Positions 1 to 12,908 of a DNA stretch of 64,000 nt are shown one piece after another. The DNA lies in contig OX246745.1 in NCBI GenBank assembly GCA_945910005.1, forward strand, positions 11,667,951-11,731,950, given 5' to 3'. A model generated the notes under the pieces. That model was given only the letters and a program-made list of their open reading frames with translations. It was not told where the DNA came from and made no database searches. Origin of the DNA: Isoperla grammatica. Lineage: Eukaryota > Arthropoda > Insecta > Plecoptera > Perlodidae. Position 1 is the stretch's first letter. Each line of letters begins with the position of its first letter. Both the position numbers and the translations under genes were made by a program.

Positions 1-2702
1 ACAAAATACACGTTTATAACACGACGTTTATTTAATTTAGAACACCAATACTCGCATACAAATCTACGTACAAATAAGATTCATATAAATTACTGAAGGC
101 ACATATTAAATATATTTTTATAACTGGCTGAATTTCAAAAACGCTCGGTTTTTATGTCGTAACACAAATACAAGTTTACGAATTGTCTTTCAAAAGTCAA
201 GTTCAAGGAGACCATTATAACAGTTCTCGAGCCGAAATGAATGAAATGTCACAACACTGTTAAGTGATCAGCTGTGTCGATATCGATACAGATCCCACTG
301 GGCAACACGATGTATAGTATTACATTAACCACATGTGAGTCTCCCTTAGCGCTAGGGTCGTGTTATCAGCTAACAGCGTAATATGATAGATAGGCGGCGA
401 CATAATGGGGCTCATAGGCCATATTAAGCCTATCTCTACAAGTACAGTGTTAACGGTTACTCTAATTGTCACAGGGCCTGAAATGATAGTTTTCAAAACA
501 AAAATTGTGAACTTTGCCGTCTCACCCCAAATACACTATTGTAAAACTGGTTAGTATTCACGAATCAATAGAAATGGCCCAGAAGCAAAGTACGAGAATT
601 TAATTCGAAAGTGTGACGGTTTGATACCGCAGCATTCGATATAAAACCCGTCCAAACTAATCTACGACCCCACCGAAATGGCCTTGAAAAATATTTGTGA
701 TCTTCTCACATGTTGAATCGCCTTTAAGTCCACTGGTGAGGAAAACATAAACAAAATTACATGCGCTTAGATTTGTTTACGTAATACATTACCAAAAGCT
801 AGGTGCTTTGATTCAACTTTCAAGTGGGGATATTCCGAGATATTTCACTTTATTTTTGAGAAAGTAGTATGTTTATAATTGGTCTCATTCGACCAGGCTT
901 TAATTTACGTAATCACGATACATGTTGCAAAAGTATGATTCTATCTGTATCAACGGCTTTGTCACTACAGCTTAGCATGTGCTCAAAGGAATACCAAAGT
1001 TAAGTATCGTTTGGCTAGATCAGGAGACTATCAGGTGACCACTTTCCGCTGAAACTGATAAACGATAATATTGAAGTGTTCGAAGTTTGTTCAAGAGCTT
1101 CGTCCTACTCTTTAAGTGGCGCTGCGGTTATGTTACAATTGAAGAGGTGTTACTATATTAATACTCGCACAGCTTTACCTATAATATAGAGATGGCTCTG
1201 TGGTAGCACAAGGTACTCTAATTAAGAAGGATTAGAGTATCGATTATACCGCCATCGACAATTCTAACTACAGTGTACATCTTTGGTGAATGAATTTCTT
1301 GATTGAATTATTTATTTTACTATTTTGTCCAAATTACCAACAGATCCTTATTCTGTTGATTAAATTATGTTGGGCACATCACCTAAAGCTGATGCGTACA
1401 ATATAAATAGAATTTCCACAAACACTGTCCACAAAAATATCCACATGATTCATTGGAACGTCTTTTCGTTGTCATAAACATACATTTATTATTTACATCT
1501 GCCCGTGATCATTTATAAGGTAGCAAAATAATGAGACGTGCGTTGAAAATGTACTGCTTGAAAATGTAGTATTCGAAAAGCTTTTTCACTGTGACCACAC
1601 TATTGAACAGGTTACAGTGTTGTCACATGAAATAAATGTTAATTAATCTATTCATTATTAGTATGTCAAGTCGGCTGCAAGTTTTTAAAGCTTCAAAGTT
1701 TGTCTGCTTTATTCAAACTTAGCACTAGATAAAGATATTGTGCTTTATAATCCATTAACGTCTATATATAGCTGCGGGTTTACAATGTCATATTGGGATT
1801 GTGTTTGAAAAATACGAGCAAGAAAATGAAAATAAGAAGGTAGAATGTTATCCAGCACGTTTTCGTCTACCGTGCTTCACTGTGGTTCCACCGTAAAGCT
1901 CGGTTCGTGCGCGTTTCCAGCCACCTCAGTCCTAGGGTTGGTATAACTTCCTTGGCCAGTACGAACTCAACTTTCCTACATCGCTCAGAGTATTTTCACA
2001 TAAACTTGTTTTTTATGTTCTATATCAAGAAGAAACCAATACTTCCTAACTTCGTATATTGAAAAACTTTTGTTGTATACACCAGTAAATAAGCTAAAAT
2101 TACTTCAATGGAATTTCTGATTTCCTAACGAATTTATGGAGATAATAATATTATGAACGTCCCTGTTCCAGTTATTTTCCAAACGTTTAAGTATTGTGAT
2201 CCTTTATTCAATACAATTAAAAAATACCATGCTTTGACTCAATTTAATGCTATAACTGACACTAAAATGAAGCAACCAGAAATTTGAAGTGATTTAACTT
2301 ATGGTCCTAACTATGGACTGTTTTCCCTTAAATAGTTCAAACATGTCCAACAAAATAAGTTCTAAAAACGATATAGAGATCACAACGACCATAATGGAGG
2401 ACAAACTATATGTTTACATTTGAGCTGTCAATCAAATACGGGTAAAAACTTTCCACAAAACATGATGGTTTTAACACGTAACCCAACAAAGTTTACAAAA
2501 ATAATAATTTAAACAACAAAAAGAGTGGCCGTGACAAGACAGCTTCTTTGTGGCGCTTTTTAGTTGTAATAGCGAAATAATGTTGGAGAACACTACAACT
2601 TTAAACAACGCAGTCAGAAACATTTAACAAAGAATTGCCAGTCAGAAGTAATCATGATTGCAACATGGCCGCCATGTTATAAAGTAAGAATCACAATGCA
2701 GA

Positions 2703-2724
2703 TACAATACAATACAATACAATA
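2703..2724. repeat. (AATAC)n pentanucleotide tract
   Basis: About four and a half copies of ACAAT/AATAC. It is the complement of the tract at 28193, so both could be tails of the same repeat type in opposite orientations. Confidence 0.85.
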
Positions 2725-2894
2725 CTACTGCACTGATGCAACCACAGCAGTAGATATATCCAACTCACTACTTGACAAATCAACGCTCATCTTTCTACGC
2801 GCGTATATAAGCATGAACAAAACACAGGGAAAATTTCGATAAAAAAAACTTACCGATCAATGTAGATTTGGATTAATGATTGTGAGAGAATTCG

Positions 2895-3010
2895 GTCCGT
2901 TTCGTGTTCGAGCAGGATGGGTGGACGTCAAGTGTCAAACCCAGTTCCGTTCAAGCCTAGTCCGGTGCCGTAATCACTGCGCCAATCCGGTGGCTCAATG
3001 ATTAATTAAC
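2895..3010 (-). mobile_element. Possible degenerate tRNA-derived SINE head
   Basis: On the minus strand there is a pol III A-box-like TGGCGCAGTGATTACGGC, followed about 40 bases later by a weak B-box-like CTGGGTTTGACACT. The order suits a tRNA-related SINE different from the one at 27269 and 58446. No tail or target duplication was found. Confidence 0.35.
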
Positions 3011-4710
3011 GACCGACGGAAAGTCCCTCCGTGCAAGAGCTTGAGAGTATTGGGTTTAGCCGTTAATTCAATCCACCCTCCAGTGGTGGCGTCACGGAAA
3101 TGCGCTCAAGAGTTACGTCAACATTACTTTTCCATTACGCCTTCCTCTGCCCGGGCGTCCCCCCCTCCCTTCTTACCAGACTAATTATCAAAATTATAAT
3201 TACTTAATTGACATTCCCATTTAACAAGTAGATGCGTCGAGTTCATTCTAAATATTGGTAATGAAATCTGTTGCACAAATATACCTATAGGAATTCTTAA
3301 TTCGGCGTCTTTTTATTCGTCGGGATCTTTCCTTCGCTGCTGCCATGCACAATTCATCCCCCAGCCACTCTTCCTACCCATTATGCAAAGCACTTTGCCT
3401 CCATTACCACTGCCCCGGAGTGCGCAATTAGTTCGCGACCGTCCCGCGCAAATGGATAGCATCATTCTTCTCAAGCCCACCGTACGCCACTTGCCCTCTG
3501 TTCTTGAAAGCAACGTGTCTTATCCTTTTTTTGTAAATGATGTAGTAGTACAGCGGTGGAGGCCGGGATGCCCCTTTAAAGAGGACGCATCAATCTCCGG
3601 ATCAATGGGTATACAACACTACGGACATTCTTCTTGTTTTCAATTAAAGATCTCCCAGTACGCAGCTTGTACTACTAAACTATTACTTGGGCGTCGGCGT
3701 GCCCTGGGTATTAAGCAGGTTTAGTTAATTTATTGGCCTGCGAGAGAAACATCTTGACACTGGCGCGACCTTGCGATTACGAATTCAATATGAGCTTGTA
3801 GGCCGCCCATGACAAGCAGCTGATAAAATAATAAACTCGAGAAGATACACACGCGCATTGTGTCCGTTTTATTCAACCTTTATAGCAATTTTAAGTATCC
3901 AATTTATCCTAAAGAAATCTAAATGGTATCGCGTCTGTTCGTCAGCTGCGCGTCACGACGCAGGCGCACTGTGAGCGCGCTGGTACAGCACGCTGGCTGG
4001 CCGCAGCCAAATTCAATGAAACAAACTTTCCCAAGGAGTTAATGGAAGCAGTCACAGCTGGGCTCCAACCCTCCCTTACCCTCCACATAGACAATAATTG
4101 TCATTAGCACCAAGTGAGTGAGAAAGAAGAACACTGCACAAGTTTCAAAGCTGTGGCCTATAATCAGGCTTAAGCTTGTTACTAACTAGGCTCAGATACG
4201 AGTATCTCTCCTCCGTCAAATTAGATCATCTAGAGCTGATGGGTCACGACAGGTGCTGTCCAATCAATACCAGCTCTACTCAACATGATCCTCGTCATCA
4301 TCAAGATGCTGGCCGAGCAATTCCAAATGAGACTCGGTGCCAAGTGAAAAGATTTATTGTGTGTTGAGCACAATTGATGAATCGCAGCAATAGGGATGGC
4401 GCGTTTCCTCCCTTGCAACGCCCACTCGAACCTTTCAGGAAGCATCGTCGGGGAGATTTGTAAGCCAACAAGAGTGTGATAGCAAATAGAGGGGGCGGGG
4501 AGAAACACTCCTACAGAGAAAGAATGTTCCTAGAATACAAAGGATGGACAAAGAGACCAGGCTTCCCTCCCTCAATGTGAGGTCTAGCTCTTTAAAAATA
4601 ATTTTCACCATCATTAACGTTTTCCATAGCAGTGAAGGGAGAGAACTCTTATGTGTTAAGGGTCAGCTTGTTAGCGAGACAACAATGCCTCGAGGTTTCT
4701 TCATATTTAC

Positions 4711-4860
4711 CCGTTACAACGACGCGTCCATGAGTGGAGCTCTCAATGGTTCTGCCAGTGATCCGATGAACTGTCCTGCAGCGGTAGGTGGCGTGACTGT
4801 CACTCGTAGTCACTGAGTACACCAGCAGCTCCCCTGTCGGCAACATGTGGAACTTGCCGT
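4711..4860 (-). CDS. Dscam: Dscam-family receptor, exon encoding C-terminal half of Ig2
   Basis: This is a 150-bp exon with acceptor TTTGTTTCAG (at 4861 onward) and donor ACG G|GTAAAT (4705-4710), phase 1 at both ends. With the split Asp codon it reads DGKFHMLPTGELLVYSVTTS, then YRCRTVHRITGRTIESS, then HGRVVVT. The GELL-VY strand and YRCRT (second Ig cysteine, about residue 28) are hallmarks of the Dscam Ig2 C-half, as is the motif TVHRITG. It completes the disulphide pair begun in the 35338-35499 exon. The next exon (Ig3) is expected to the left and is not recognisable in 1-4710, so it probably lies outside the window. A longer open frame runs past both splice sites, but only this part resembles Dscam. 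Confidence 0.92.
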
Positions 4861-5054
4861 CTGAAACAAATACAACACTTACTTCTTGTGTTTCTAACCT
4901 GACCAATACTATCACAACAGTTAATCTCGATTAGTTGTTCTATGTCAAACTTAATCGAGTTCTGTAGACGTGATTATCACATTAATCATGATTAACTTGT
5001 GTTAGGTGAACTGTGATTAAGAATGTTGCCGAAATCAGATATCGATTGTCGTGA

Positions 5055-5069
5055 GGGGGGGGGGGGGGG
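5055..5069. repeat. Poly(G) run, 15 bases
   Basis: Perfect G run in AT-rich intron, 195 bp upstream (in gene orientation) of the Ig2 C-half acceptor. Confidence 0.9.
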
Positions 5070-8000
5070 TGGTAACTACACAACTCACAACATAGCACGT
5101 CGTACCAGGGCTACAACATTCTCTAGAATTTCTTTTCTATTCTCAAACAAAGAAACGAACATAAAACCAGCATTCTTTATAATTTGAAGTTAATTGTGCG
5201 GACTAACGTGCATACCAGAACAATTGCGTGTGTAAAATGTCTCGACTGTCACCGCAGCAGCTAAAAGTTAGTGGTAGACACCAACATGCTTTATGGACTC
5301 GATGTGTAATTCTTTCTTTCTCGAAACAGTATTTTCAAGTTTATTGTTTATTGCATCTTGCAAACATGGTGTAGTAGACAAATAACATATTTTGTTTCAG
5401 TATTGTGATGGCTTTCACTGTAGCAGACATGTAATAGAGGTTTAGAACATTGTCCACCACTTAGAAACGAGCAATAATTAAACGCCATGTAAAGGCAAAA
5501 TATGTTACCGAGGTCGATGTTCCCATAAATCGCTATCAAACAAGAGAATGCAGTAAGTAGAAAACCCCGAGAAGCAGCTGTTCCACGTCTATGTATGCAA
5601 ACTGTACTATTTTACTCATGGAAATTAAGCTCAATGTAATATGTTACTGTTTCCTTGACGATTACACGTTTAACAAAAACTTTAAAGAGTGACTAACCCT
5701 CTTAGAGAAACTGTTGGTATGAATAATCCGTTAATGTTTTAAATGTTTGGCAAATAGAAAAAATCAAAACGATTTCTGTGTTGGGCTCGGGAGCGATTTG
5801 AGTGGTTCAATTCCTGACGTCACTGCACGGGAATCTACCTGGGCGGCCGGCCGGGCTTTGCCATAGAATTCACGTTTGGGTGAATGAAAGGAATAAAATA
5901 AGTTTATACTTGTGGGTTTCAAATTCCCCTTGATTATTGTGTTCAATTAGTAATATTATAATTATTGTAGTTTTGTACTGGTATCATTGTATGATCATTA
6001 TTGCTGCATCTAAATGAATTATGTTTCGTACTCTCATAGTTTCTCTTTGTATAGTGAATATTCACATATATTGTCCTTCTTTTGTAATTTTTTTAGAAAA
6101 TCTGTTTCATAAATTAATAAGAGATACATTGAATAAATACCATAAATAAGAAGCATTATCGAATCTGTTTTAATCCTGCTAGTATAGTTCACTTTAGTTT
6201 AGTTCTATTGCTTGATCAAGTGATTGGCGATCTTAAAACAGTATCTCAGTTAGGAAGCTGAACCCGGATGTCCATAGCATTTCAGCTCTTGCTCATCGGT
6301 TTCACTAAATTTAGTTCCCCGCAATCACTTTGATAACCTGGTCGAGTCTTATTATCCTTGGACGGGGTCGGTTGGCTTCGTCTGCTTTAAGATAACAGCT
6401 TGAGAAGTGTGTTGGTTGATTTAAATGTGGTTTACTCGAGGAATTTACTGTGCTTCCCTCTCAATTTCCCGAGCTATCTGGGATGGGATGTATTGTGCGG
6501 TAACTATCTGGTAACTGAACTGATATCATTCGATATGTCAACAAGATACCTTGAGATATAACAAGACCACCTACGTCCAATAAGGATTCACAGTAATATT
6601 GATCAAGGCTGGGATGGAGATTCGGCAAATTCGCAATCTAAATGTGGGAAGTGGGTAAACAGGGTTTCAAGCAGATCTATTATGTTAGTCTTAAAACACT
6701 TCAACTAGTACTAGATTTGACAGAATTCAGTTTAGCAGCAGGATAAACACAAACAGACACACTACTGCACTTACGTCCGAGGAAGGGAGACGGTGCTGCC
6801 GAAAACTCAAGTAGTTGATGAATGTATTGTTGAGTGCATTGTTATAATTGTTCATGTTGAGTGTGTATTATTATTATTATTGGTATTATTGTGTTGTTTA
6901 CAATATTATTTTGTTATTCTTAATAATATTTTATATATTAATAAATGGTGACCATAATTTTCATAATGCGTGAACAATTTACAACTTTTGTGGACGGAAA
7001 CTCATTAACATTGTTTTTGATGACTGAAGCTCAACGGTTTTATTCAAATGAACTATTCGACACGAATGACTGATTAACTGGAAAAGTTTTTGTCGTTCCA
7101 CTTAAGAAACCCGTCAATATAAAACCAATACTGAGTGTTGAAAATAGGTCAGGACTCCAAGGAATGACGCTCGCCGGTGCAAGTGTGGTAGCGAAGTCGA
7201 GCATTGAGACGTCTTATAAGCTGCTACATGAGGTAATCAGGATTACGGCTTAAATGTACAATAAAACTGCCAACAGAAAATTACACAACTATTGAATTGT
7301 TTCGATGGGTTAATTATTTTTAAACCGCAAACATGTGTATATTTTCATAAAGATCACAGGTCTAAGTAATAAAGTTAGGCCTACATTGTCTTAAAAATAT
7401 GCTGTCGTGTCAATTAGAAATGTGTTAAAACCACGCAGACACATTTATTTGAGATTCACGAAAACACATTTCTATAAATGTATACTAGTATATTGTTTTT
7501 AAATAAAAACTTGTTACCAAAATACGTAGTCAATTTAACAAACAACGACATACAAAGCAGTAAGGAATGTTTGAAAAACGTTTGTCGGAAGTAATACAAA
7601 TGATTATCCAATAACTAGTTTTAATAAATTAAATTTAAAAGCATATTAATAAGTTAGGTGGTCACTTGTCAATAGAAAACTACATTCAAGTTCACATCAA
7701 TTTCCTTGGGAAAGTATTTGAGTTCGGTCGTTCATAATCCAGTCTATCTAACAAAAAACAAAACAAAACGAAACAAAAAAGCGTTGCTATTGAATGAGCT
7801 CGTAAATGGTCGTTGTTTTTGCGACGGCGAACTTCTTGGCAATCATCTCCCTCACCTCCTCTTGTCGGGATAAAAAGAGAGGGAAGGAAGCGACGTAGCG
7901 ATGCTAGGCCAACACGTGCGCAACTGTCACGTGGTCTGTTAAAGAAACGAGACTTTGTTACTTCTGTCAACAAATGTCATCGCGACTGATTATAACTAGA

Positions 8001-9137
8001 TTTACCGTCACCGCGGCAACAGATAGGGGAAAATGTCGTGCATAAATCCAGAGCACTATCATTCTAACGTGTTTTATATAAAGTTCACGGTACAAATTCT
8101 TGATTTACAAAATGTATTCTTCGTTTTAATAAGTTATTAATTTTGAAGTTGTATATTCTGAGCATTTTGACGTTATGTACTCAGAAATAATGACGGTGCT
8201 CACTTGTAAGTATTCGTTGTATTTTATTTTTTTTAATTAAGCGACCCTTAACCTCTACGGAACGAGTTGAAAAGAAAATTAAGTGAGTATTAATTAAACA
8301 AAAACATTCATTTAAATGTATGCGGTGGTTTAAAATAATTAATTTTTAGCGACTGAAATCACAGAATTCAAGCACAGCGGATTTCGTGGTACAAAACCGT
8401 TATGTTTGCTAAAGGTGATGTCCTGTTTTAGAACTAACATCTACAATTAAAGAGGTTTCGGGTTCAATTCTTGAAAGACGAAAGCCTTACTGATGGTGTG
8501 TACAATATTATGATGTCTGAATTATAAACTGAATGTGGCGATTACCTTCGAAGTCTGGTTTTCAATCAGCGGTTAAAAAACGCCGGCCTTAATTAACGCT
8601 TGAAAAAGCTGGTAGCATTTTTAAAAGCCTTAAGTCTAATCTTACAATGTCCCAATAACTACTTATTCGTCGAATGGCTTGTTTTTCTCTATGGCAACGA
8701 CCAATCAAAACTCTTGAAACCCTCCAAATAGTTAATTGCTATAAATAACTTTCTGATTAGAAGATAGTAAGACCGGCCTTTAGTATCTATTACAAAGTAA
8801 AGTTTAATGAAGATAAAACACTTCTAGTGTCCAAGTTTATCGACGTTGTCTCCATATATGAGTTGTTATATTTATTACTCCCGACCGTTAAGAGTTCTAC
8901 ACATGAGTTGAGCTGATTTACTTTACCCCGCTTGTAGCCTACGAAGCCGTTTCGGTTCGCCGAGGTGGGAAGGACACAGATTAATAAATCCGTATAGCCA
9001 ACGTTGTTTTCCTTTCTTATCTGATAAATGTTAAACTCATCGTTTCTCATCGTTTAGTTCCCGCGCGGAAACCAGCGGCGAAACTCGCGCTGGCTACGCC
9101 GAACCCTCTATTCATTCGGTGCTACTCTCGAATGTTC

Positions 9138-9526
9138 ATATGTTCATCTACCTTGCAGAACACCCTATTTCCCCGATTTCGGTCTGTTAAAACTGAATCA
9201 AAAAAAGGTCCCAAAATAGAATCAAGATATCTCATCCTTTAGAGAATTGAATGTTCTTTCTTATGAATGGTGTTTTATTCCAATAAATATTTCCGGGTTC
9301 TTAATTAGGTGTGAAAGGTGTACAGCAATATCACATTTGAAGAGGTAATTAAGAACATCTGAAAAACGGAAATATTTATTTTGGAATAAGAAAACATTCA
9401 TAAGATTGTTCACTAAATTATTTACAAGACGACGTATTTTGATTTACATTTGGGACACTTTAAACACATGTTAAAGCAATTTAAACAGACCAAAATCGGG
9501 AGTTTCGCAGGCTAGGATGGACATAT
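9138..9526. mobile_element. Long-inverted-repeat MITE, family A copy 1
   Basis: The left end reads ATATGTTCATCTACC, then GCAGAACACC and CCCGATTTCGGTCTGTT. The right end, reverse-complemented, reads ATATGTCCATCCTAGCCTGC then CCCGATTTTGGTCTGTT. The element is about 390 bp and nearly palindromic along its length, including TTCTTATGAATG matched by CATTCATAAG, and CCAATAAATATTTCCG matched by CGGAAATATTTATT. There is no coding capacity. The same ends and interior recur at 12529 and 18166. Superfamily is not determined because no clear target-site duplication was found. Confidence 0.75.
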
Positions 9527-9566
9527 AGTCTAACTAGTGCTAGGACGACCCGTTAGATGTTTATTT

Positions 9567-9650
9567 AGTCCTGGGATAACTTGCTTTCTCCGTGAAAACA
9601 ACGCTTCTGATTGGTGGTTGCCACGGAGAAAATAAGTTAGTCCCGGACCG
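9567..9650. mobile_element. Short foldback element (stem-loop)
   Basis: The arms are GTCCTGGGATAACTTG plus CTTTCTCCGTG at left and CACGGAGAAAATAAGTTAGTC plus CCGGAC at right, paired with a few mismatches around a loop containing ATTGGTGGTTGC. It lies about 40 bp beyond MITE family A copy 1. It is probably a small non-autonomous DNA transposon; the exact ends are uncertain. Confidence 0.5.
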
Positions 9651-10640
9651 TTATAATAGCTGGCCTAATATGTGATGATAGGTGAAGGGGATAGTTTGAA
9701 AACACACAAACACTGGAGATTTAAATATTTGAAAGAAATGCCCATAAAACAAAAAAGTGTTATAATTATTATTACCTTGTGGGCAAAATGTAACAAATTA
9801 ACACATTTGAAACGTGTTTAATCCATATATAGTCCACATTGTAAATGTTTGTATTATCAAATAGGATCGCCACCTCAACGGAAAGAAGAGCCGCTTGTTT
9901 CAGTCACGTGTCAACAACATATTGCGTGTAGAAGTTTACCCCGTCCGTGCTTTTTGTTTAGCATTGGCGCCTACACTGCTGTAAAAACGTGTGGTTTTCT
10001 ACACACACTGGTATAAGAGAAAGTTAAATACCGTTACTGGTGACTGATGAGCTCAGTGGCGGTGTAGGCCTACCCACCACGCAGGCGAAAGATGTGGATC
10101 CGTCTCCCAGTGGTGCAGTTTTTTGTACTTTCTGCAGAACTAGGCCGCTATACCATCATCCTCGTATTATATGATAATTGCGACTTTATGGTAGGCACCT
10201 ACCCTCGTTATATTGAAAGCCGAAACGAGTCCTTTGTAGCTTCGATCTAAACTGAAATTAGTAGCGAGCGGGCGTTCGTTTCCCGTTAGACGGGAATAAA
10301 TGCCAGAGGGACCAATGTTCGCTTAGCGTTTGTAACTAGACCGTAGCAATCAATCATGTAGAAGTGTGGCTATACCCCTGCGGCTTCAACATCAACACAT
10401 TTTCTTTTTGGACTTGTACATCGCCTGTTTTTCTACCTGCTGCTCTGGTAACGTATTACGGTTTCATTTGTTTTCCGTGGCTCATGCACAAATAAACAAG
10501 AGCAGTACTATCAAATTAGCATGCTGTGTGTATATACAACCAGTGGCAAACTGCATGGATATTGCAAGTAAACACTGGCCTGTGTAAACATGACGAGACC
10601 AACCCCAATTGGATCCTATCTGATGGCTGGGCTGAGTCTG

Positions 10641-11135
10641 CCCGGGACATGACACATACGCACACTTGCTGTACATACAGTAGGGTGTGTCCCAGCTGGA
10701 AACTAGCAAGTAGTAGCTAGCATGTAGTATATACTCGAAGTAGCGTACATACGCACACTTGCTGTAAATACATAGAGTAGGGCGTGTCCGAGCTGGAACC
10801 TAGCACGTAGTAGCTAGCATGTAGTATATACTCGAAGTAGCGTACATACGCACACTTGCTGTACATACATACAGTAGGGCGTGTCCCAGCTGGAACCTAG
10901 CACGTAGTAGCTAGCATGTAGTATATACTCGAGGTAGCGTACATACGCACACTTGCTGTACATACATACAGTAGGGCGTGTCCGAGCTGGAACCTAGCAC
11001 GTAGTAGCTAGCATGTAGTATATACTCGAGGTAGCGTACATACGCACACTTGCTGTACATACATACAGTATAGGGCGTGTCCGAGCTGGAACCTAGCATG
11101 TAGTAGCTAGCATGTAGTATATACTCGAAGTAGTT
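10641..11135. repeat. 97-bp minisatellite, about five units
   Basis: The unit contains CATGTAGTATATACTCGAAG, then TAGCGTACATACGCACACTT, then GCTGTACATACATACAG, then GGGCGTGTCCGAGCTGGAAC. CATGTAGTAT recurs at 10721, 10818, 10915, 11012 and 11111, so the period is 97 bp (99 in the last interval, which has two extra bases). Units differ by a few substitutions. Frames read across it are periodic artefacts. Confidence 0.93.
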
Positions 11136-12528
11136 TACATGACTCTCAATCCTCCAGTCTTGTGAATCTTATATTGATACTGCTTGGAAAGAAACGTCCC
11201 TAAGTCGTGTCAGCTAGGTATGTTCAGTGGCGCAACCAGCAATTATGTCCGGGGGAGAGGGGGGTGGCGGCTTGACCTGTGGTCAGTAAAAAACCTATAG
11301 CAAGCGCAAAGTGCGGGCTAGAATGTAACTCAGGCGCCGGATGCATATTCGTCGAAGGCAAAGAAGGGGGTACTATTTTGTTTATTTTTAGTGCATACAG
11401 TAATTTGAACGTTTGGGTCGAAAAAGTTCTTCACTATTTAAATGAACCCCATCTCCAAACTCGAAGTACATTTAGCGGGGGTGGGGTTAATTAACCACTT
11501 CCAAAGCCCCAACACGCCGTATTTATGCCAGTTTTCATATTATAATCTTCCGATAATATGTATTATGATTTTCTTGGATGAAAAATATCTTTTGTAAAAC
11601 CAAAACAGAAAAAATGAATTATAGAAAAACGATAATATCTACACACCAACAAAAATTGAATATATCCGTTTAAGTATTTATGTAAACTATGATTTTTATT
11701 TACAAATAGTTACACCGGATATTTTATAAAATAATTGTAAAAGTAGCTAATGGTTGTGTTACACTGTTTTATAGGTCCTATATAAGTCATACAACTTATA
11801 TCAAACACTAAAGAACCAAAGTGAAAGTTTCAATAATTTAGTGGACGCTGAAAGTTACAAACGAATATCTAAAAGCAATGTAGAATGAGAAATGGGAACT
11901 ATAGCGCCATTTATCTTGTTTATGATATAACTCCTTCCTTACAACTTAAAACCAGATTGCAATTAATTGTGAGAACTCTAACTCTTTGGTCGGAATAGTT
12001 TCTACCACTTAGTCACGGTACACAGTGTTTCTCACTCGACGCGTGCAATGCAACTGTCTAAGCTAAGCCTCTGGATTATTACATAACTGTTACTTACATC
12101 AAAGGCAATCAATGCATATACACAGTCCCAAGTTTGCTATAGTCCTAAGTTGTGGGCTCTACTAGTTCTCCAATGTACAGCAGTGTATTATATATCCTCA
12201 CTTGAGACGTATACTTAACACACTCACTTACTTGAGACGTATAGTGCGAGCGTTAGATTACTTACCAATGAGTATAACACACACGCACACACATTGCTAA
12301 GTTCACTCAACTTGGGATACTAACAGAAGAAGGTGTTGATAGAGAAGGTTTGTATCCTACCCTTCATTCACATAGGTCCGCGAGTGTATATATGTATACT
12401 TGGCCCTCCCTTAGTATTGGAATGCATTTAAGTACAGGAGAAGAAAATATGAAGTTGTATGCTTTCGTCAAATTAAAAATAACCACTTTTGCAGTCGATT
12501 ATTTCTAAAGATAATACACTTTAATTTG

Positions 12529-12908
12529 TGTGTCCACCTAGTCTGTGGAACACCCGATTTGAATCTGTTATTTGCTTTAAAATGTTTTTAAGTTGTCCCA
12601 AATGTAAATCAAAATATGTCATACACTAGAGCATTTAGTGGTAATTCTTATGAAGGCTTTGCTGTTTCCGTTTTTTTATGTTTTTAATTAACTTTTGTAG
12701 TGTGATGTTGCTGCACGTGGTTATAACACTTTAATTAAGAACATTTGGAAAACGGAATTATTTCTTGGAACAGAGAGACATTCATAAAAAAAGAGTTCTA
12801 AATACTCTAGAGGAAAACATATTTTGATTTTTTTTCGGACAATTTAAAAACATTTTGAATGTATTTTACGTACCGAAATCAGATGTTCTGCAGGCTTGGG
12901 GGGCATAC
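12529..12908. mobile_element. Long-inverted-repeat MITE, family A copy 2
   Basis: It opens TGTCCACCTAGTCTGTGGAA then CACCCGATTTGAATCTG. It closes CCGAAATCAGATGTTCTGCA then GGCTTGGGGGGCATACTG. The interior shares ATTTAGTGGTAATTCTTATG and TGTGATGTTGCTGCAC with copy 3. It is more diverged than copy 1 and its left boundary is uncertain by about 10 bp. Confidence 0.65.

Larger units (their letters stand above)
1..4710 (-). other. Dscam intron downstream of Ig2
   Basis: This is the start of the intron after the Ig2 C-half exon. I saw no Ig3 exon. It holds an (AATAC)n tract near 2703-2724 and a degenerate tRNA-like segment near 2895-3005. The GC-richer stretches at 3340-3720 and 3940-4010 contain only short frames without recognisable protein features. 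Confidence 0.6.

Noticed and set aside
5800..5830. tRNA-like B box GGTTCAATTCC
   Set aside because: No A box at a suitable distance and no cloverleaf.
10040..10115. tRNA-like A box GAGCTCAGTGGCGG
   Set aside because: The B-box region is too poor and there is no second copy in the window, so a SINE call is not supported.
11218..11275. hAT-like left end CAGTGGCGCAACCAG
   Set aside because: No matching right end was found within the following kilobase, so an element cannot be delimited.
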